Below, one piece after another: positions 1 through 7,640 of a DNA stretch of 32,872 nt. Under the pieces are notes generated by a model. The model was not told the origin of the DNA and made no database searches. It saw only the letters and a list, made by a program, of their open reading frames with translations. The stretch spans positions 1-32,872 of the forward strand of contig JBBIOU010000032.1 of assembly GCA_037443205.1 (NCBI GenBank), given 5' to 3'. Within the stretch, counting starts at the first letter, position 1; each line of letters starts with the position of its first letter. Position numbers and translations under genes: made by a program. This stretch comes from JBBIOU01 sp037443205. Lineage in GTDB: Bacteria > Bacteroidota > Bacteroidia > Flavobacteriales_D > UBA2798.

Positions 1-146
1 AAATAAAAACAATCAATGTACTGTAATAACGTATCTATTACTTTTCTTTCTTGACAAAGAAAAGTAACAAAAGAAGTCAAGGCTGATTTTCATTCCATAA
101 AATTTACTCGCAGCATTGCGACCCAAAGAGTGATTTCCTTGCTGCA
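1..146. repeat. long direct repeat, left copy
   Basis: These 146 bases recur at 32727-32872 in the same orientation with one difference that I can find (A at 100, T at 32826). Both copies are cut by the window edge or its limits, so the full unit may be longer. It contains a perfect 12-bp hairpin (arms 38-49 and 56-67, loop of 6). This copy lies downstream of the MORN-like gene; the right copy lies upstream of the second Rhs gene. There is no coding potential worth calling. Similar hairpin-bearing repeats are common in Bacteroidota, but the role here is unknown. Confidence 0.9.
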
Positions 147-352
147 CGCTGCGGAACTTCTCTTTGAGTGCCCCGCATTCCGCTTCGTAAATTATATTCC
201 ATGAAAATAGGCCGGGTATATAACGTAATAAGAACTTTACCACTAACCCCGATGGCTATCGGGCAAAAAATCGGATGCTCTGAGATGCGGGGTGGAGTCT
301 ATCCCCATAATTATATTGAGACATTATTTTTATTTTTTGTATTACAGTATTT
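147..352. other. non-coding stretch, possible repeat continuation
   Basis: No gene is supported here. It probably continues the repeat that starts at 1, but the right-hand copy ends with the window so this cannot be tested. It holds a small perfect hairpin, CCCGAT at 248-253 and ATCGGG at 258-263 with loop GGCT. Open frames crossing this stretch on both strands are short and have no recognisable product. Confidence 0.5.
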
Positions 353-1078
353 TCAATCTCTTTTATCACCAAGTTTATTCCAACCCGGACCGGGAACATA
401 ATGCTTTTTCAATTTATGTTTTACTTGTTTTATTAATTCACCATTCTCATCATAATAATACCATAATCCAATTTTAAAATCATTCGTATAATGAGGATAG
501 TATGCAAAACCATATGCCTTTATGTTACCATTTTCATAATAATATTTATACAATGTGACCGGTTTTTTATTTATGCGTTTAAATTCGATTTCCTGTTTTA
601 AAACACCATTAGGATAATAATATTCTTTTAAGTATATTGCTTTATTTTTATAATAATATTTTGACACTAATTTACCATCTCTTGAATAATGTGGCCTCTC
701 ACCGGTACAATATCCTTCTTCATCGTATTCCGCTAAAAAACATACTTGACCATTAAACCAGTAAGAAGTATATTTTCTTAACACACCATATTGGTAAACA
801 TATTCACACGCAATTTTTGTAGAATCTTGTATAAAATGTGAATAAAATTTTATTTCTTTTTTTTTGTTATTTATAAATTTTCTTGGTCCTGGAGCTGCAC
901 GGCAACCATACGGAAATAATGTGGTATCTTCATATCTACAATGATTAGCACCTCGTATTAGTTTGTTATAAGGGCATAGTGTAGGTATTTCCACTTGTTT
1001 TATCTTAGGCTTCTTCTGAGCATATAAGTTTGCATAAAAAAATGCAAATAAACAATAAATAATCAGTTTCTTCATCAT
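353..1078 (-). CDS. exported MORN-like (YwqK-type) repeat protein, candidate immunity protein
   Basis: About 241 aa. It starts with a signal peptide (MMKKLIIYCLFAFF, ending YAQ). The rest is built of repeated aromatic-rich units of the type YYYxNGxLKxxxE, matching MORN_2 repeats found in proteins named YwqK-family antitoxins. The start is chosen at 1078 because the upstream Rhs gene ends in TAATG, sharing one base with this ATG, and AGGAGG lies 6 nt upstream; a second ATG at 1075 is equally possible. A longer in-frame start at 1132 would put the signal peptide inside the protein. The one-base overlap with a toxin-like gene implies translational coupling. By position and family it is a plausible immunity protein against the preceding metallopeptidase tip. 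That role is inferred, and MORN_2 proteins also occur without toxins. Confidence 0.8.
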   Translation of the reverse strand: MMKKLIIYCLFAFFYANLYAQKKPKIKQVEIPTLCPYNKLIRGANHCRYEDTTLFPYGCRAAPGPRKFINNKKKEIKFYSHFIQDSTKIACEYVYQYGVLRKYTSYWFNGQVCFLAEYDEEGYCTGERPHYSRDGKLVSKYYYKNKAIYLKEYYYPNGVLKQEIEFKRINKKPVTLYKYYYENGNIKAYGFAYYPHYTNDFKIGLWYYYDENGELIKQVKHKLKKHYVPGPGWNKLGDKRD

Positions 1079-2262
1079 TACCTTCCTCCTGTAACAATAT
1101 CTTGAACCGTTTGTCTGTTTTGGTTTGCACAATTACAGCCAACCTTAATAACTTTGAGTTTATATATTCCTTTACCCCTAGATTTGCTATCGTTCGGATT
1201 AAAATAATTACCCGGATTGCCTCCTATAATTTTTCCATTTAAATCGGTTAATACATAATTAAAATCTGTTCTAATTCCCGAATTTCTATTTATTCTTGAA
1301 CTATAATACGCAATTAAATGTCCTCGTTCATATTGCGCAGATGTTAAATCGTTTCTTGTTAAAAATGCATCGGAAACCATCAAAACAACTTGTGTATAAT
1401 TTCTTTCTTTTTTATTTCTATTAAAAGCTATGTTGAGTTGATATTGTGTTAATGTATTGCCTCCGCTTGACATTAAGTTAGTTGATGAGTTGTATCCTGT
1501 TTCTTTTTTATTATTTAATTCCATACCTATTGTTCCTCTGTCTTGCAAGCATCCTCCTTCTGTTATAGCGGTTAAGTAATGGTATCTGTCAGTCAGTCCT
1601 AATAAATGACCGAACTCATGTGCTGCATACGAAGATGGATCTCCACCTTTAAAAAACCAGTATCCTGTATTGTTCCTTGCATTATTATCTACATAAGAAG
1701 TTCGGGTATTTCTGATATAATCAGGAAGTCTATCACTACCATTACCTACTGTGATTAGATTTTCATTCCTTTTCAAATCTTTTGCTTTCATTCCTGATGG
1801 AGCTTCTAATATCTTCACATTATCTACGTTAACTTGCACTCCATTAATTTGTTGTTGATTCCATACCGCAGCTATACTGGTTCTTAAGTTTCTCATATAT
1901 TCTTGCTTTTCTTCTTCTGAATAAGCACCATCAAATTCAAGATATATAGTAGCTGTTATAATTCCTGTCCTTTTATCTCCTTCTCCGTCATCACCTGTTG
2001 GGTCGTATATATTCACGGGATTATTATTCATACTAATAAATGGAGATTGAAAGGGATGTTCAACAGGATCTATACTTAACCACCTACCCAATCTACTATC
2101 ATAAAACCTATAATCAGTAGTATAACTATTCCCTTCCCCTTTCACCTCATCATCTCTCTCCATACCATTAAACCCATACCTATACTTCTCACTTGTAAAA
2201 TTGCGGTTTTGCAACAACACTCCAAACGGAGAGTAATTTAATATGTGTATTTTACTCGTCAT
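1078..2262 (-). CDS. orphan Rhs core fused to a predicted zinc metallopeptidase tip
   Basis: 394 aa. Residues 1-90 are the Rhs repeat-associated core: YRYGFNG at 27-33, RLGRWLSIDP at 57-66, and NNNPVNIYDPTG at its end. Residues 91-394 are a different domain carrying HEFGHLLGLTD at 215-225. This fits HExxHxxGxxD, with H215, H219 and D225 as zinc ligands and E216 as catalytic base, and a later NLMS (M263) could be the Met-turn of a metzincin-like fold. Full Rhs proteins have well over a thousand residues of YD-repeat shell before this core; here there is none and no signal peptide, so this is a tip only. It could be an expressed stand-alone gene, or a silent cassette that recombines onto a full-length Rhs gene elsewhere. 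The MORN-like gene follows with a one-base overlap. Substrate and toxicity are not shown by the sequence. Confidence 0.85.
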   Translation of the reverse strand: MTSKIHILNYSPFGVLLQNRNFTSEKYRYGFNGMERDDEVKGEGNSYTTDYRFYDSRLGRWLSIDPVEHPFQSPFISMNNNPVNIYDPTGDDGEGDKRTGIITATIYLEFDGAYSEEEKQEYMRNLRTSIAAVWNQQQINGVQVNVDNVKILEAPSGMKAKDLKRNENLITVGNGSDRLPDYIRNTRTSYVDNNARNNTGYWFFKGGDPSSYAAHEFGHLLGLTDRYHYLTAITEGGCLQDRGTIGMELNNKKETGYNSSTNLMSSGGNTLTQYQLNIAFNRNKKERNYTQVVLMVSDAFLTRNDLTSAQYERGHLIAYYSSRINRNSGIRTDFNYVLTDLNGKIIGGNPGNYFNPNDSKSRGKGIYKLKVIKVGCNCANQNRQTVQDIVTGGR

Positions 2263-2328
2263 TAAACTGCTTAGCCAAATTTAAGGAAAAATTTTTTAAC
2301 CACAGAGGGCACAGAATAACACAGAGGT
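2263..2328 (-). repeat. conserved 5' leader of Rhs cassette, copy 1
   Basis: These 66 bases upstream of the first Rhs ATG match 32487-32551 upstream of the second Rhs gene, with one single-base indel and a few substitutions. The outer part, CCACAGAGGGCACAGA, belongs to a short repeat type seen widely in bacterial genomes. Similarity continues into the Rhs core but is weaker there than in the leader. Confidence 0.85.
2276..2283 (-). promoter_or_regulatory. candidate Bacteroidota -7 box for Rhs cassette 1
   Basis: The minus strand reads TAAATTTG, a match to the TAnnTTTG element of Bacteroidota primary promoters, 13 nt before the Rhs ATG at 2262. No convincing -33 TTG is seen at the usual distance. 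The same box stands at the same distance before the second Rhs gene. If used, the mRNA would have almost no leader. Confidence 0.5.
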
Positions 2329-2334
2329 GTTTAC

Positions 2335-2467
2335 CCCACATTACGCATTAGCATGCGTAATGCTCGCCTGATGACGGATAACCCAAATCCCACACGACAC
2401 TCAACACACTCAGTCCGCCTCTGGCGGAAAATTTGAAATAAAATACCTAATACTGAATTTGGGTTTA
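2335..2467 (-). repeat. intergenic repeat family 1, copy A
   Basis: This is the reverse complement of copies at 10950-11089 and 13779-13914; a degraded copy at 26203-26340 has the same orientation as this one. It has a perfect 10-bp hairpin, CATTACGCAT at 2339-2348 and ATGCGTAATG at 2353-2362, plus a CCGCC-TCT-GGCGG mini-palindrome. Here it lies between divergent genes (Rhs and moxR). No open frame is conserved among copies. The next 150 bases, up to moxR, hold nothing else I recognise except a weak one-mismatch -7-like box, GACATTTG at 2592-2599. Confidence 0.85.
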
Positions 2468-2617
2468 CAAAATCTTAGACACCGGGCTTGTAGGTAAAAA
2501 AGTCGAATAACTTTTTTGGGTTAATTTATCCTACCTGTTATGCTTAACATAATTTAACACGCGTTTAAAAAATCTTGCTGAATTAAATAATGACATTTGC
2601 TGTAAAACTTACGAAAA

Positions 2618-3652
2618 ATGAGTGAAACACAACCTACACAAAACCTAACCGAAAACAATACAGCAATAAACATAAAAGAACTCAACGAGCTTATTGAACG
2701 TGAAAGCGCTTTTGTTGATTTACTAAGCCTGGAAATGGATAAAGTAATTATCGGGCAAAAGCAAATGCTTGAAAGGTTACTAATCGGGTTACTGTCTAAC
2801 GGACATATTTTATTGGAAGGCGTACCGGGATTAGCAAAGACATTAGCCATAAAAACACTTTCGGCCTGTATAGATGCCAAATTCAGTCGTATTCAGTTTA
2901 CTCCCGATTTATTACCTGCCGATTTGGTTGGTACCATGATTTATAACCAAAAAAAGGAAGAATTTACAGTTAAAAAAGGACCTTTATTTGCTAATTTTAT
3001 TCTAGCTGATGAGATAAACCGTGCTCCGGCAAAAGTACAAAGTGCCTTATTGGAAGCCATGCAAGAGCGTCAGGTAACCATAGGCGAAAACACTTTTACA
3101 TTACCCGAACCGTTTTTGGTACTTGCCACACAAAACCCCGTAGAACAGGAAGGAACTTATCCGCTACCCGAAGCACAAGTTGACCGCTTTATGCTAAAAG
3201 TGGTATTAGATTATCCAAAAAAAGAAGAAGAAAAAATTATTATCAGAAATAATATATCGGTAGCAGGCATGCCTAAGCCTAACAAAATACTAAACCCCGA
3301 AAAAATTTTAAGCGCGCGTAACATTGTGCGCAGTGTATATTTAGACGAAAAAATTGAACAATACATTGTAGATATAGTATTTGCAACCCGTCATCCCAAA
3401 CAAGCCGGTTTAGAAAAAATTGAACCTTACATTCAGTTTGGTTGTTCACCCCGTGCCAGCATTAACATGGCTCTGGCAGCCAAAGCATACGCCTTTATTA
3501 AACACCGCGGTTACGTTATACCCGAAGACGTTAGAGCCGTATGTCATGATGTTATGCGACATCGCATAGGCCTAAGCTACGAAGCCGAAGCCGAAAATAT
3601 AAAAGTAGAAAACATTATCAGCGAGATACTAAATAAAATAGAAGTACCCTGA
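2618..3652 (+). CDS. moxR: MoxR-type AAA+ ATPase
   Basis: 344 aa, a normal length for the family. Walker A is GVPGLAKT at 68-75 and Walker B ends in LADE with D131-E132; the sensor region contains ATQNPVEQEG and the lid domain follows. MoxR ATPases are thought to act as chaperones for partner proteins with von Willebrand factor A domains, and such partners (BatA, BatB) are encoded just downstream. It is the first gene of the operon and is followed by the DUF58 gene after 25 nt. The ATG start gives a hydrophilic N-terminal extension of about 30 residues before the conserved domain. Cytoplasmic, no TM segments. Function beyond ATPase is family knowledge. Confidence 0.95.
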   Translation: MSETQPTQNLTENNTAINIKELNELIERESAFVDLLSLEMDKVIIGQKQMLERLLIGLLSNGHILLEGVPGLAKTLAIKTLSACIDAKFSRIQFTPDLLPADLVGTMIYNQKKEEFTVKKGPLFANFILADEINRAPAKVQSALLEAMQERQVTIGENTFTLPEPFLVLATQNPVEQEGTYPLPEAQVDRFMLKVVLDYPKKEEEKIIIRNNISVAGMPKPNKILNPEKILSARNIVRSVYLDEKIEQYIVDIVFATRHPKQAGLEKIEPYIQFGCSPRASINMALAAKAYAFIKHRGYVIPEDVRAVCHDVMRHRIGLSYEAEAENIKVENIISEILNKIEVP

Positions 3653-3677
3653 TTATTTTCTTAAAATCTGTTATTGC

Positions 3678-4547
3678 TTGCAAACACGCGAATTATTAAA
3701 AAAAGTACGAAAAATTGAAATTAAAACACGCGGACTATCCAGTCAGGTGTTTTCGGGAGAATACCACTCTGCCTTTAAAGGGCGTGGAATGGCTTTTAGC
3801 GAAGTACGCGAATATATACCCGGAGATGAAATAAGAACCATAGATTGGAATGTTACCGCACGTTTTAATCACCCTTATGTTAAAGTGTTTGAAGAAGAAC
3901 GCGAACTAACCGTTATACTGCTTATTGATGTTAGTGCATCGGCCAACTTTGCCAGCCGAAACTGCTTAAAAAGCGATCTTGCAGCAGAAATAGCGGCCGT
4001 GCTTTCTTTTTCGGCTTTACAAAACAACGATAAAGTAGGAGCTATACTCTTTAGCGATAAAATCGAAAAATTTATTCCGCCTAAAAAAGGAAAAACTCAT
4101 TTATTACATATCATCAGCGAAATTTTATCCATTCAACCCCAATCGCCCAAAACCGATGTGGCACAGGCATTAAAATTTTTAAATAATGCCATAAAAAAAA
4201 GAAGCATCGCCTTTTTAATATCCGACTTTTATTCTCCTCCGTTTACTGATGAGTTGAAGATAACCCATCGCAAGCACGACCTGATAGCCCTGCATCTGGC
4301 CGATATACGCGAAGAAGAGTTACCTGCCATAGGTATCGTAAATTTTCTGGATGCAGAAAGCGGGCAATACAAATGGATAAATACCGGATTAAAATCGGTA
4401 CGTAATAAATACAAAGCTCAGGCACTAAAAAGAAAAGATGATATACGCAATCTTTTCCGTAAATCAGGGGTTGATTATACAATGATATATACACATCTGC
4501 CTTATACCATTCCGTTAATGAACCTGTTTAAAACCAGAAACCGATAA
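3678..4547 (+). CDS. DUF58 domain protein
   Basis: 289 aa. It has the DUF58 signature GMAFSEVREYIPGDEIRTID (about residues 37-56) followed by DWN, and a VWA-like strand with LLIDVSAS. DUF58 proteins regularly sit between moxR and batA. The start codon is TTG; I see no in-frame ATG between it and the previous gene, and the first residues (MQTRELLKKVRKIE) match the usual DUF58 N-terminus. The stop codon abuts the ATG of the next gene (TAAATG). No TM segment or signal peptide, so it probably acts on the cytoplasmic side with MoxR. The exact role is unknown. Confidence 0.92.
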   Translation: MQTRELLKKVRKIEIKTRGLSSQVFSGEYHSAFKGRGMAFSEVREYIPGDEIRTIDWNVTARFNHPYVKVFEEERELTVILLIDVSASANFASRNCLKSDLAAEIAAVLSFSALQNNDKVGAILFSDKIEKFIPPKKGKTHLLHIISEILSIQPQSPKTDVAQALKFLNNAIKKRSIAFLISDFYSPPFTDELKITHRKHDLIALHLADIREEELPAIGIVNFLDAESGQYKWINTGLKSVRNKYKAQALKRKDDIRNLFRKSGVDYTMIYTHLPYTIPLMNLFKTRNR

Positions 4548-5498
4548 ATGCAAACTGTTTACAGAAATAGTATTGTTTTATTGTTTTGCCTATCGCTCTC
4601 AACGGTGTTAGCTCAACGCCTGCAAGTGAGTGCAACCATCGAGCCTAAAAAAATAAGTATTGGTGAACAAGCCAAACTCAGTTTAAACATTCGCTACGAC
4701 AATAACATTAAAAGTAACGATATTAGCTGGCCTGTACTTAAAGATACCATAAATAAAAATATTGAAATACTTGATTCAGTCAAATCAAAAAAAATAACTG
4801 ATGACGGACTTAATTCAGAAACAACAATTTATACGATTACCTCTTTCGATAGCGGGTATTATGCTATAAAACCATTTACTTTTTCGGTACAAAATAACCT
4901 ATACGAAACCCCGGCACTGCTTTTTGAAGTGCACACTGTTGAAACAGATACCACCCAACCTATAAAAGACATAAAAGATATATATGAAGAGCAGCTTAGC
5001 TTTAATGAATATATAAAATTGTTTTGGGACTGGCTGATAGAAAACTGGTATATCAGTTTACCTGCATTCCTGGCATTGTGTTTTTTAATTTGGTATTTCT
5101 TTATCCGCAAAAAACAAACTAAAACTGTAATACCTGTTACACCCAAAATACCGGCACATATTCGTGCACTGCAAATGATAAACGAACTGGAGAAGAACAA
5201 ACCCTGGCATACAGGTGATGTAAAATTATTTTATGTAGAACTAACCGATATTATACGCAAGTATATCGAAGAGCGATTTCAAATACCGGCCTTAGAAAAA
5301 ACTACCGATGAAATAATGCACGCATTCAGACTTAGCGATTTAAGTGAAGACTGTAAAATGAAACTGCGTATGTTGTTGCGTTTGGCCGATTTGGTAAAAT
5401 TTGCCAAAGAAAAACCCTTAGAAAGCGAAAACTTGTCTGCCATAGAACAAGCTAAAGAATTTGTGTTAATAACTGTGCCTAAAACAAACCATGACTGA
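4548..5498 (+). CDS. BatD-like/DUF4381-like membrane protein of the Bat operon
   Basis: 316 aa. A signal peptide (cut after VLAQ) is followed by a periplasmic beta-rich domain resembling the N-terminal part of BatD, one TM helix at roughly 167-186 (WYISLPAFLALCFLIWYFF), and a cytoplasmic alpha-helical tail of about 125 residues. This tail (LFYVELTDIIRKYIEERF, later LLRLADLVKFAKEKP) resembles the C-terminal tail of BatD (residues about 490-579) and the DUF4381 type of protein found in this position. It overlaps batA by 8 bp. The role is probably as a membrane partner of the VWA proteins; no catalytic motif is visible. Confidence 0.8.
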   Translation: MQTVYRNSIVLLFCLSLSTVLAQRLQVSATIEPKKISIGEQAKLSLNIRYDNNIKSNDISWPVLKDTINKNIEILDSVKSKKITDDGLNSETTIYTITSFDSGYYAIKPFTFSVQNNLYETPALLFEVHTVETDTTQPIKDIKDIYEEQLSFNEYIKLFWDWLIENWYISLPAFLALCFLIWYFFIRKKQTKTVIPVTPKIPAHIRALQMINELEKNKPWHTGDVKLFYVELTDIIRKYIEERFQIPALEKTTDEIMHAFRLSDLSEDCKMKLRMLLRLADLVKFAKEKPLESENLSAIEQAKEFVLITVPKTNHD

Positions 5499-6495
5499 AG
5501 TATTAAAATATACCTACGCACAAAAAGAATGGTTTTGGCTTTTACTGCTGATACCTGCAATAACTGCGGGTTATATTTTTTGGCATAATAAAAAAACTTT
5601 TAGTTTACGATATCCCTCATTGCAAAATATCCAAGCAAGTGATTGGCGTTTTATACAGCATGTTGTTTTTGGTATAAATATGTTGGCGCTGGCATTTTTA
5701 ATTTTAGCCATGGCACGCCCGCAACTAGATGAAGAAGATATTGTTCGCTCACAATATACCGAAGGCATTGACATAATAATAGCCTTGGATATTTCAGGTA
5801 GTATGCTGGCATTAGATTTTTTACCCAATCGTTTGGAAGTGGCTAAAGAACTTGCAATAGAATTTATAGATAAACGCCCCTACGACCGAATAGGACTTGT
5901 TGTTTATGAAGGCGAAGCCTTTACGCTTTGTCCGCTTACCACCGACCACAACGTATTAAAAAAAATATTTAAAGATATTAAAACAGGCATGATAAAAGAC
6001 GGTACGGCCATAGGTATGGGCCTTGCAACTGCTGTTAACCGTTTAAGAGAAACCGAGGGAAAAAGCAAAGTAGTAATTTTAATTACCGATGGAGTAAATA
6101 ACCAGGGTAATATTGATCCCTTAACCGCAGCCGAACTGGCTAAAGAATTTGGTGTACGCGTGTATTGTATTGGCGTGGGCAGTAACGGAAATGCCAAAAC
6201 GCCTATTGGCAGAGGCCCTCAAGGATATATTTATGATTATCGCCCGGTTGAAATTGATGAAACAACTATGACTAAAATTGCTGAAAATACCGATGGAAAA
6301 TATTTCAGAGCAACCGACAAAGAAAAATTCCGCGAAATATATAACGAAATAGATAAACTCGAAAAAATAAAAGTTAAAGTACTTGAATTTAAAAGCGACC
6401 CGCCCGAAAAATACCGCACGTTTACTCTCATTTCACTTAGCTTATTTATGTTAGCTTTTCTGTTAAAACATCTGTTATTTAAACAACTGGCATGA
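5491..6495 (+). CDS. batA: BatA, VWA-domain membrane protein
   Basis: 334 aa. Two N-terminal TM segments (about 11-28 and 54-74), a VWA domain and a C-terminal TM helix (about 308-328). The metal-ion-dependent adhesion site is complete: DISGS with D100, S102 and S104, T172 in GTAIG, and D200 in LITDG. It was named for the Bacteroides aerotolerance operon. The domain should face the periplasm. The start overlaps the upstream gene by 8 bp and the stop overlaps batB by 4 bp (ATGA), so the proteins are probably made together. A and B are paralogues; this one is called A by gene order and by its RPQLDEE motif before the VWA domain. Confidence 0.92.
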   Translation: MTEVLKYTYAQKEWFWLLLLIPAITAGYIFWHNKKTFSLRYPSLQNIQASDWRFIQHVVFGINMLALAFLILAMARPQLDEEDIVRSQYTEGIDIIIALDISGSMLALDFLPNRLEVAKELAIEFIDKRPYDRIGLVVYEGEAFTLCPLTTDHNVLKKIFKDIKTGMIKDGTAIGMGLATAVNRLRETEGKSKVVILITDGVNNQGNIDPLTAAELAKEFGVRVYCIGVGSNGNAKTPIGRGPQGYIYDYRPVEIDETTMTKIAENTDGKYFRATDKEKFREIYNEIDKLEKIKVKVLEFKSDPPEKYRTFTLISLSLFMLAFLLKHLLFKQLA

Positions 6496-7640
6496 ACAAT
6501 CAACATACATATAACCTAAAAATTATTATTGTATTGCTTATTATAAGCGAGTTGATTTTTTGGGTAGTTCCCTTAAGTATATATTATTACCTAAAAGAAC
6601 ACGAACCTTCTTTTCGGTTTGAACAAAATATCTTTCTCTATGCTTTATTTGCCATACCGGTTTGTACTTTGATATACCTTAGTTATATTTTATGGAAAAA
6701 TAAAAGCATATTAAAATACGCGCGGTTAGAAGTTTTACCCGCTGTGAGCAGTAAAATTTCGTCATTAAAGTCGTTATTAAAATACTTACTGTTTCGCATT
6801 GCCCTATTTTCAGTAATTGTAGCTCTTGCAAACCCGCAATTTGGAAGAGGCAAAAAAGAAATTAAAGTAAGCGGTCTTGATTTGGTTATCGCCTTGGATA
6901 TATCCAACAGCATGCTCGCATTAGATATGTCGCCACAGTGGAACAGACTTAAACTGGCAAAACTTGCCATCGAAAAATTATTACAAAACCTGCATGGAGA
7001 CAGAATAGGATTGGTTGTTTTTGCCGGAGACGCATATACCCAATTACCTATTACTACCGACTATGCTGCCGCACGATTATTTCTTAGCGGCATAACTACC
7101 GATATGATGAGCAGCCAGGGAACAGCCATAGGCAAAGCCATAGAAACAGCCATGCAATCATTTAATGAAAATGAAGATACCAAAAAAGCTATCATTATAA
7201 TTTCGGACGGAGAAAACCACGAAGACGATGCAATTACCGCAGCAAATGCTGCCAAAGAGAAAAATATAATAATACACACCATAGGTATGGGGTCGGTAAA
7301 AGGAGCACCTATACCCATATTTGATGGAGACAAAAAAATAGGCGTAAAAAAAGATGCCAACGGAAATACTGTTATTACCCGTTTAAATGAAAATATGCTG
7401 CGAGATATAGCACAGGCCGGCTCAGGTAAATATATAAAAGCCAATGGCAACGATTTAGGCCTTGAAACCTTGCTAAACGAATTAAAAAATATGGAGAAAA
7501 ATACTTACAATACCGAAATGTACACCGATTATCAGGATACCTTTTCTTTATTTATTTCCTTAGCTCTGATTTGTTTAATAATACATTTACTTATAAGTGA
7601 GCAAACGTCTCAATGGTTTGAAAAATTAGCAGGAATATGA
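6492..7640 (+). CDS. batB: BatB, VWA-domain membrane protein
   Basis: 382 aa, a paralogue of the preceding gene. TM segments lie near the N-terminus (about 8-30, 45-67 and 94-112) and at the C-terminal end (about 347-366). The VWA metal site is complete: DISNS with D136, S138 and S140, T211 in GTAIG, and D239 in ISDGENHED. It overlaps both neighbours by 4 bp (ATGA). Like BatA it likely binds partners through the metal site on the periplasmic side. Its N-terminus is longer by one TM segment than BatA. Confidence 0.92.
   Translation: MNNQHTYNLKIIIVLLIISELIFWVVPLSIYYYLKEHEPSFRFEQNIFLYALFAIPVCTLIYLSYILWKNKSILKYARLEVLPAVSSKISSLKSLLKYLLFRIALFSVIVALANPQFGRGKKEIKVSGLDLVIALDISNSMLALDMSPQWNRLKLAKLAIEKLLQNLHGDRIGLVVFAGDAYTQLPITTDYAAARLFLSGITTDMMSSQGTAIGKAIETAMQSFNENEDTKKAIIIISDGENHEDDAITAANAAKEKNIIIHTIGMGSVKGAPIPIFDGDKKIGVKKDANGNTVITRLNENMLRDIAQAGSGKYIKANGNDLGLETLLNELKNMEKNTYNTEMYTDYQDTFSLFISLALICLIIHLLISEQTSQWFEKLAGI

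Noticed and set aside
13..401. Short open frames on both strands in the first 400 bases
   Set aside because: They cover a repeat with hairpins or cross into the MORN-like gene; composition and lack of recognisable features argue against coding.
2592..2599. GACATTTG as the moxR promoter -7 box
   Set aside because: One mismatch from TAnnTTTG and the nearest upstream TTG is only 14 nt away; too weak to call as a feature.
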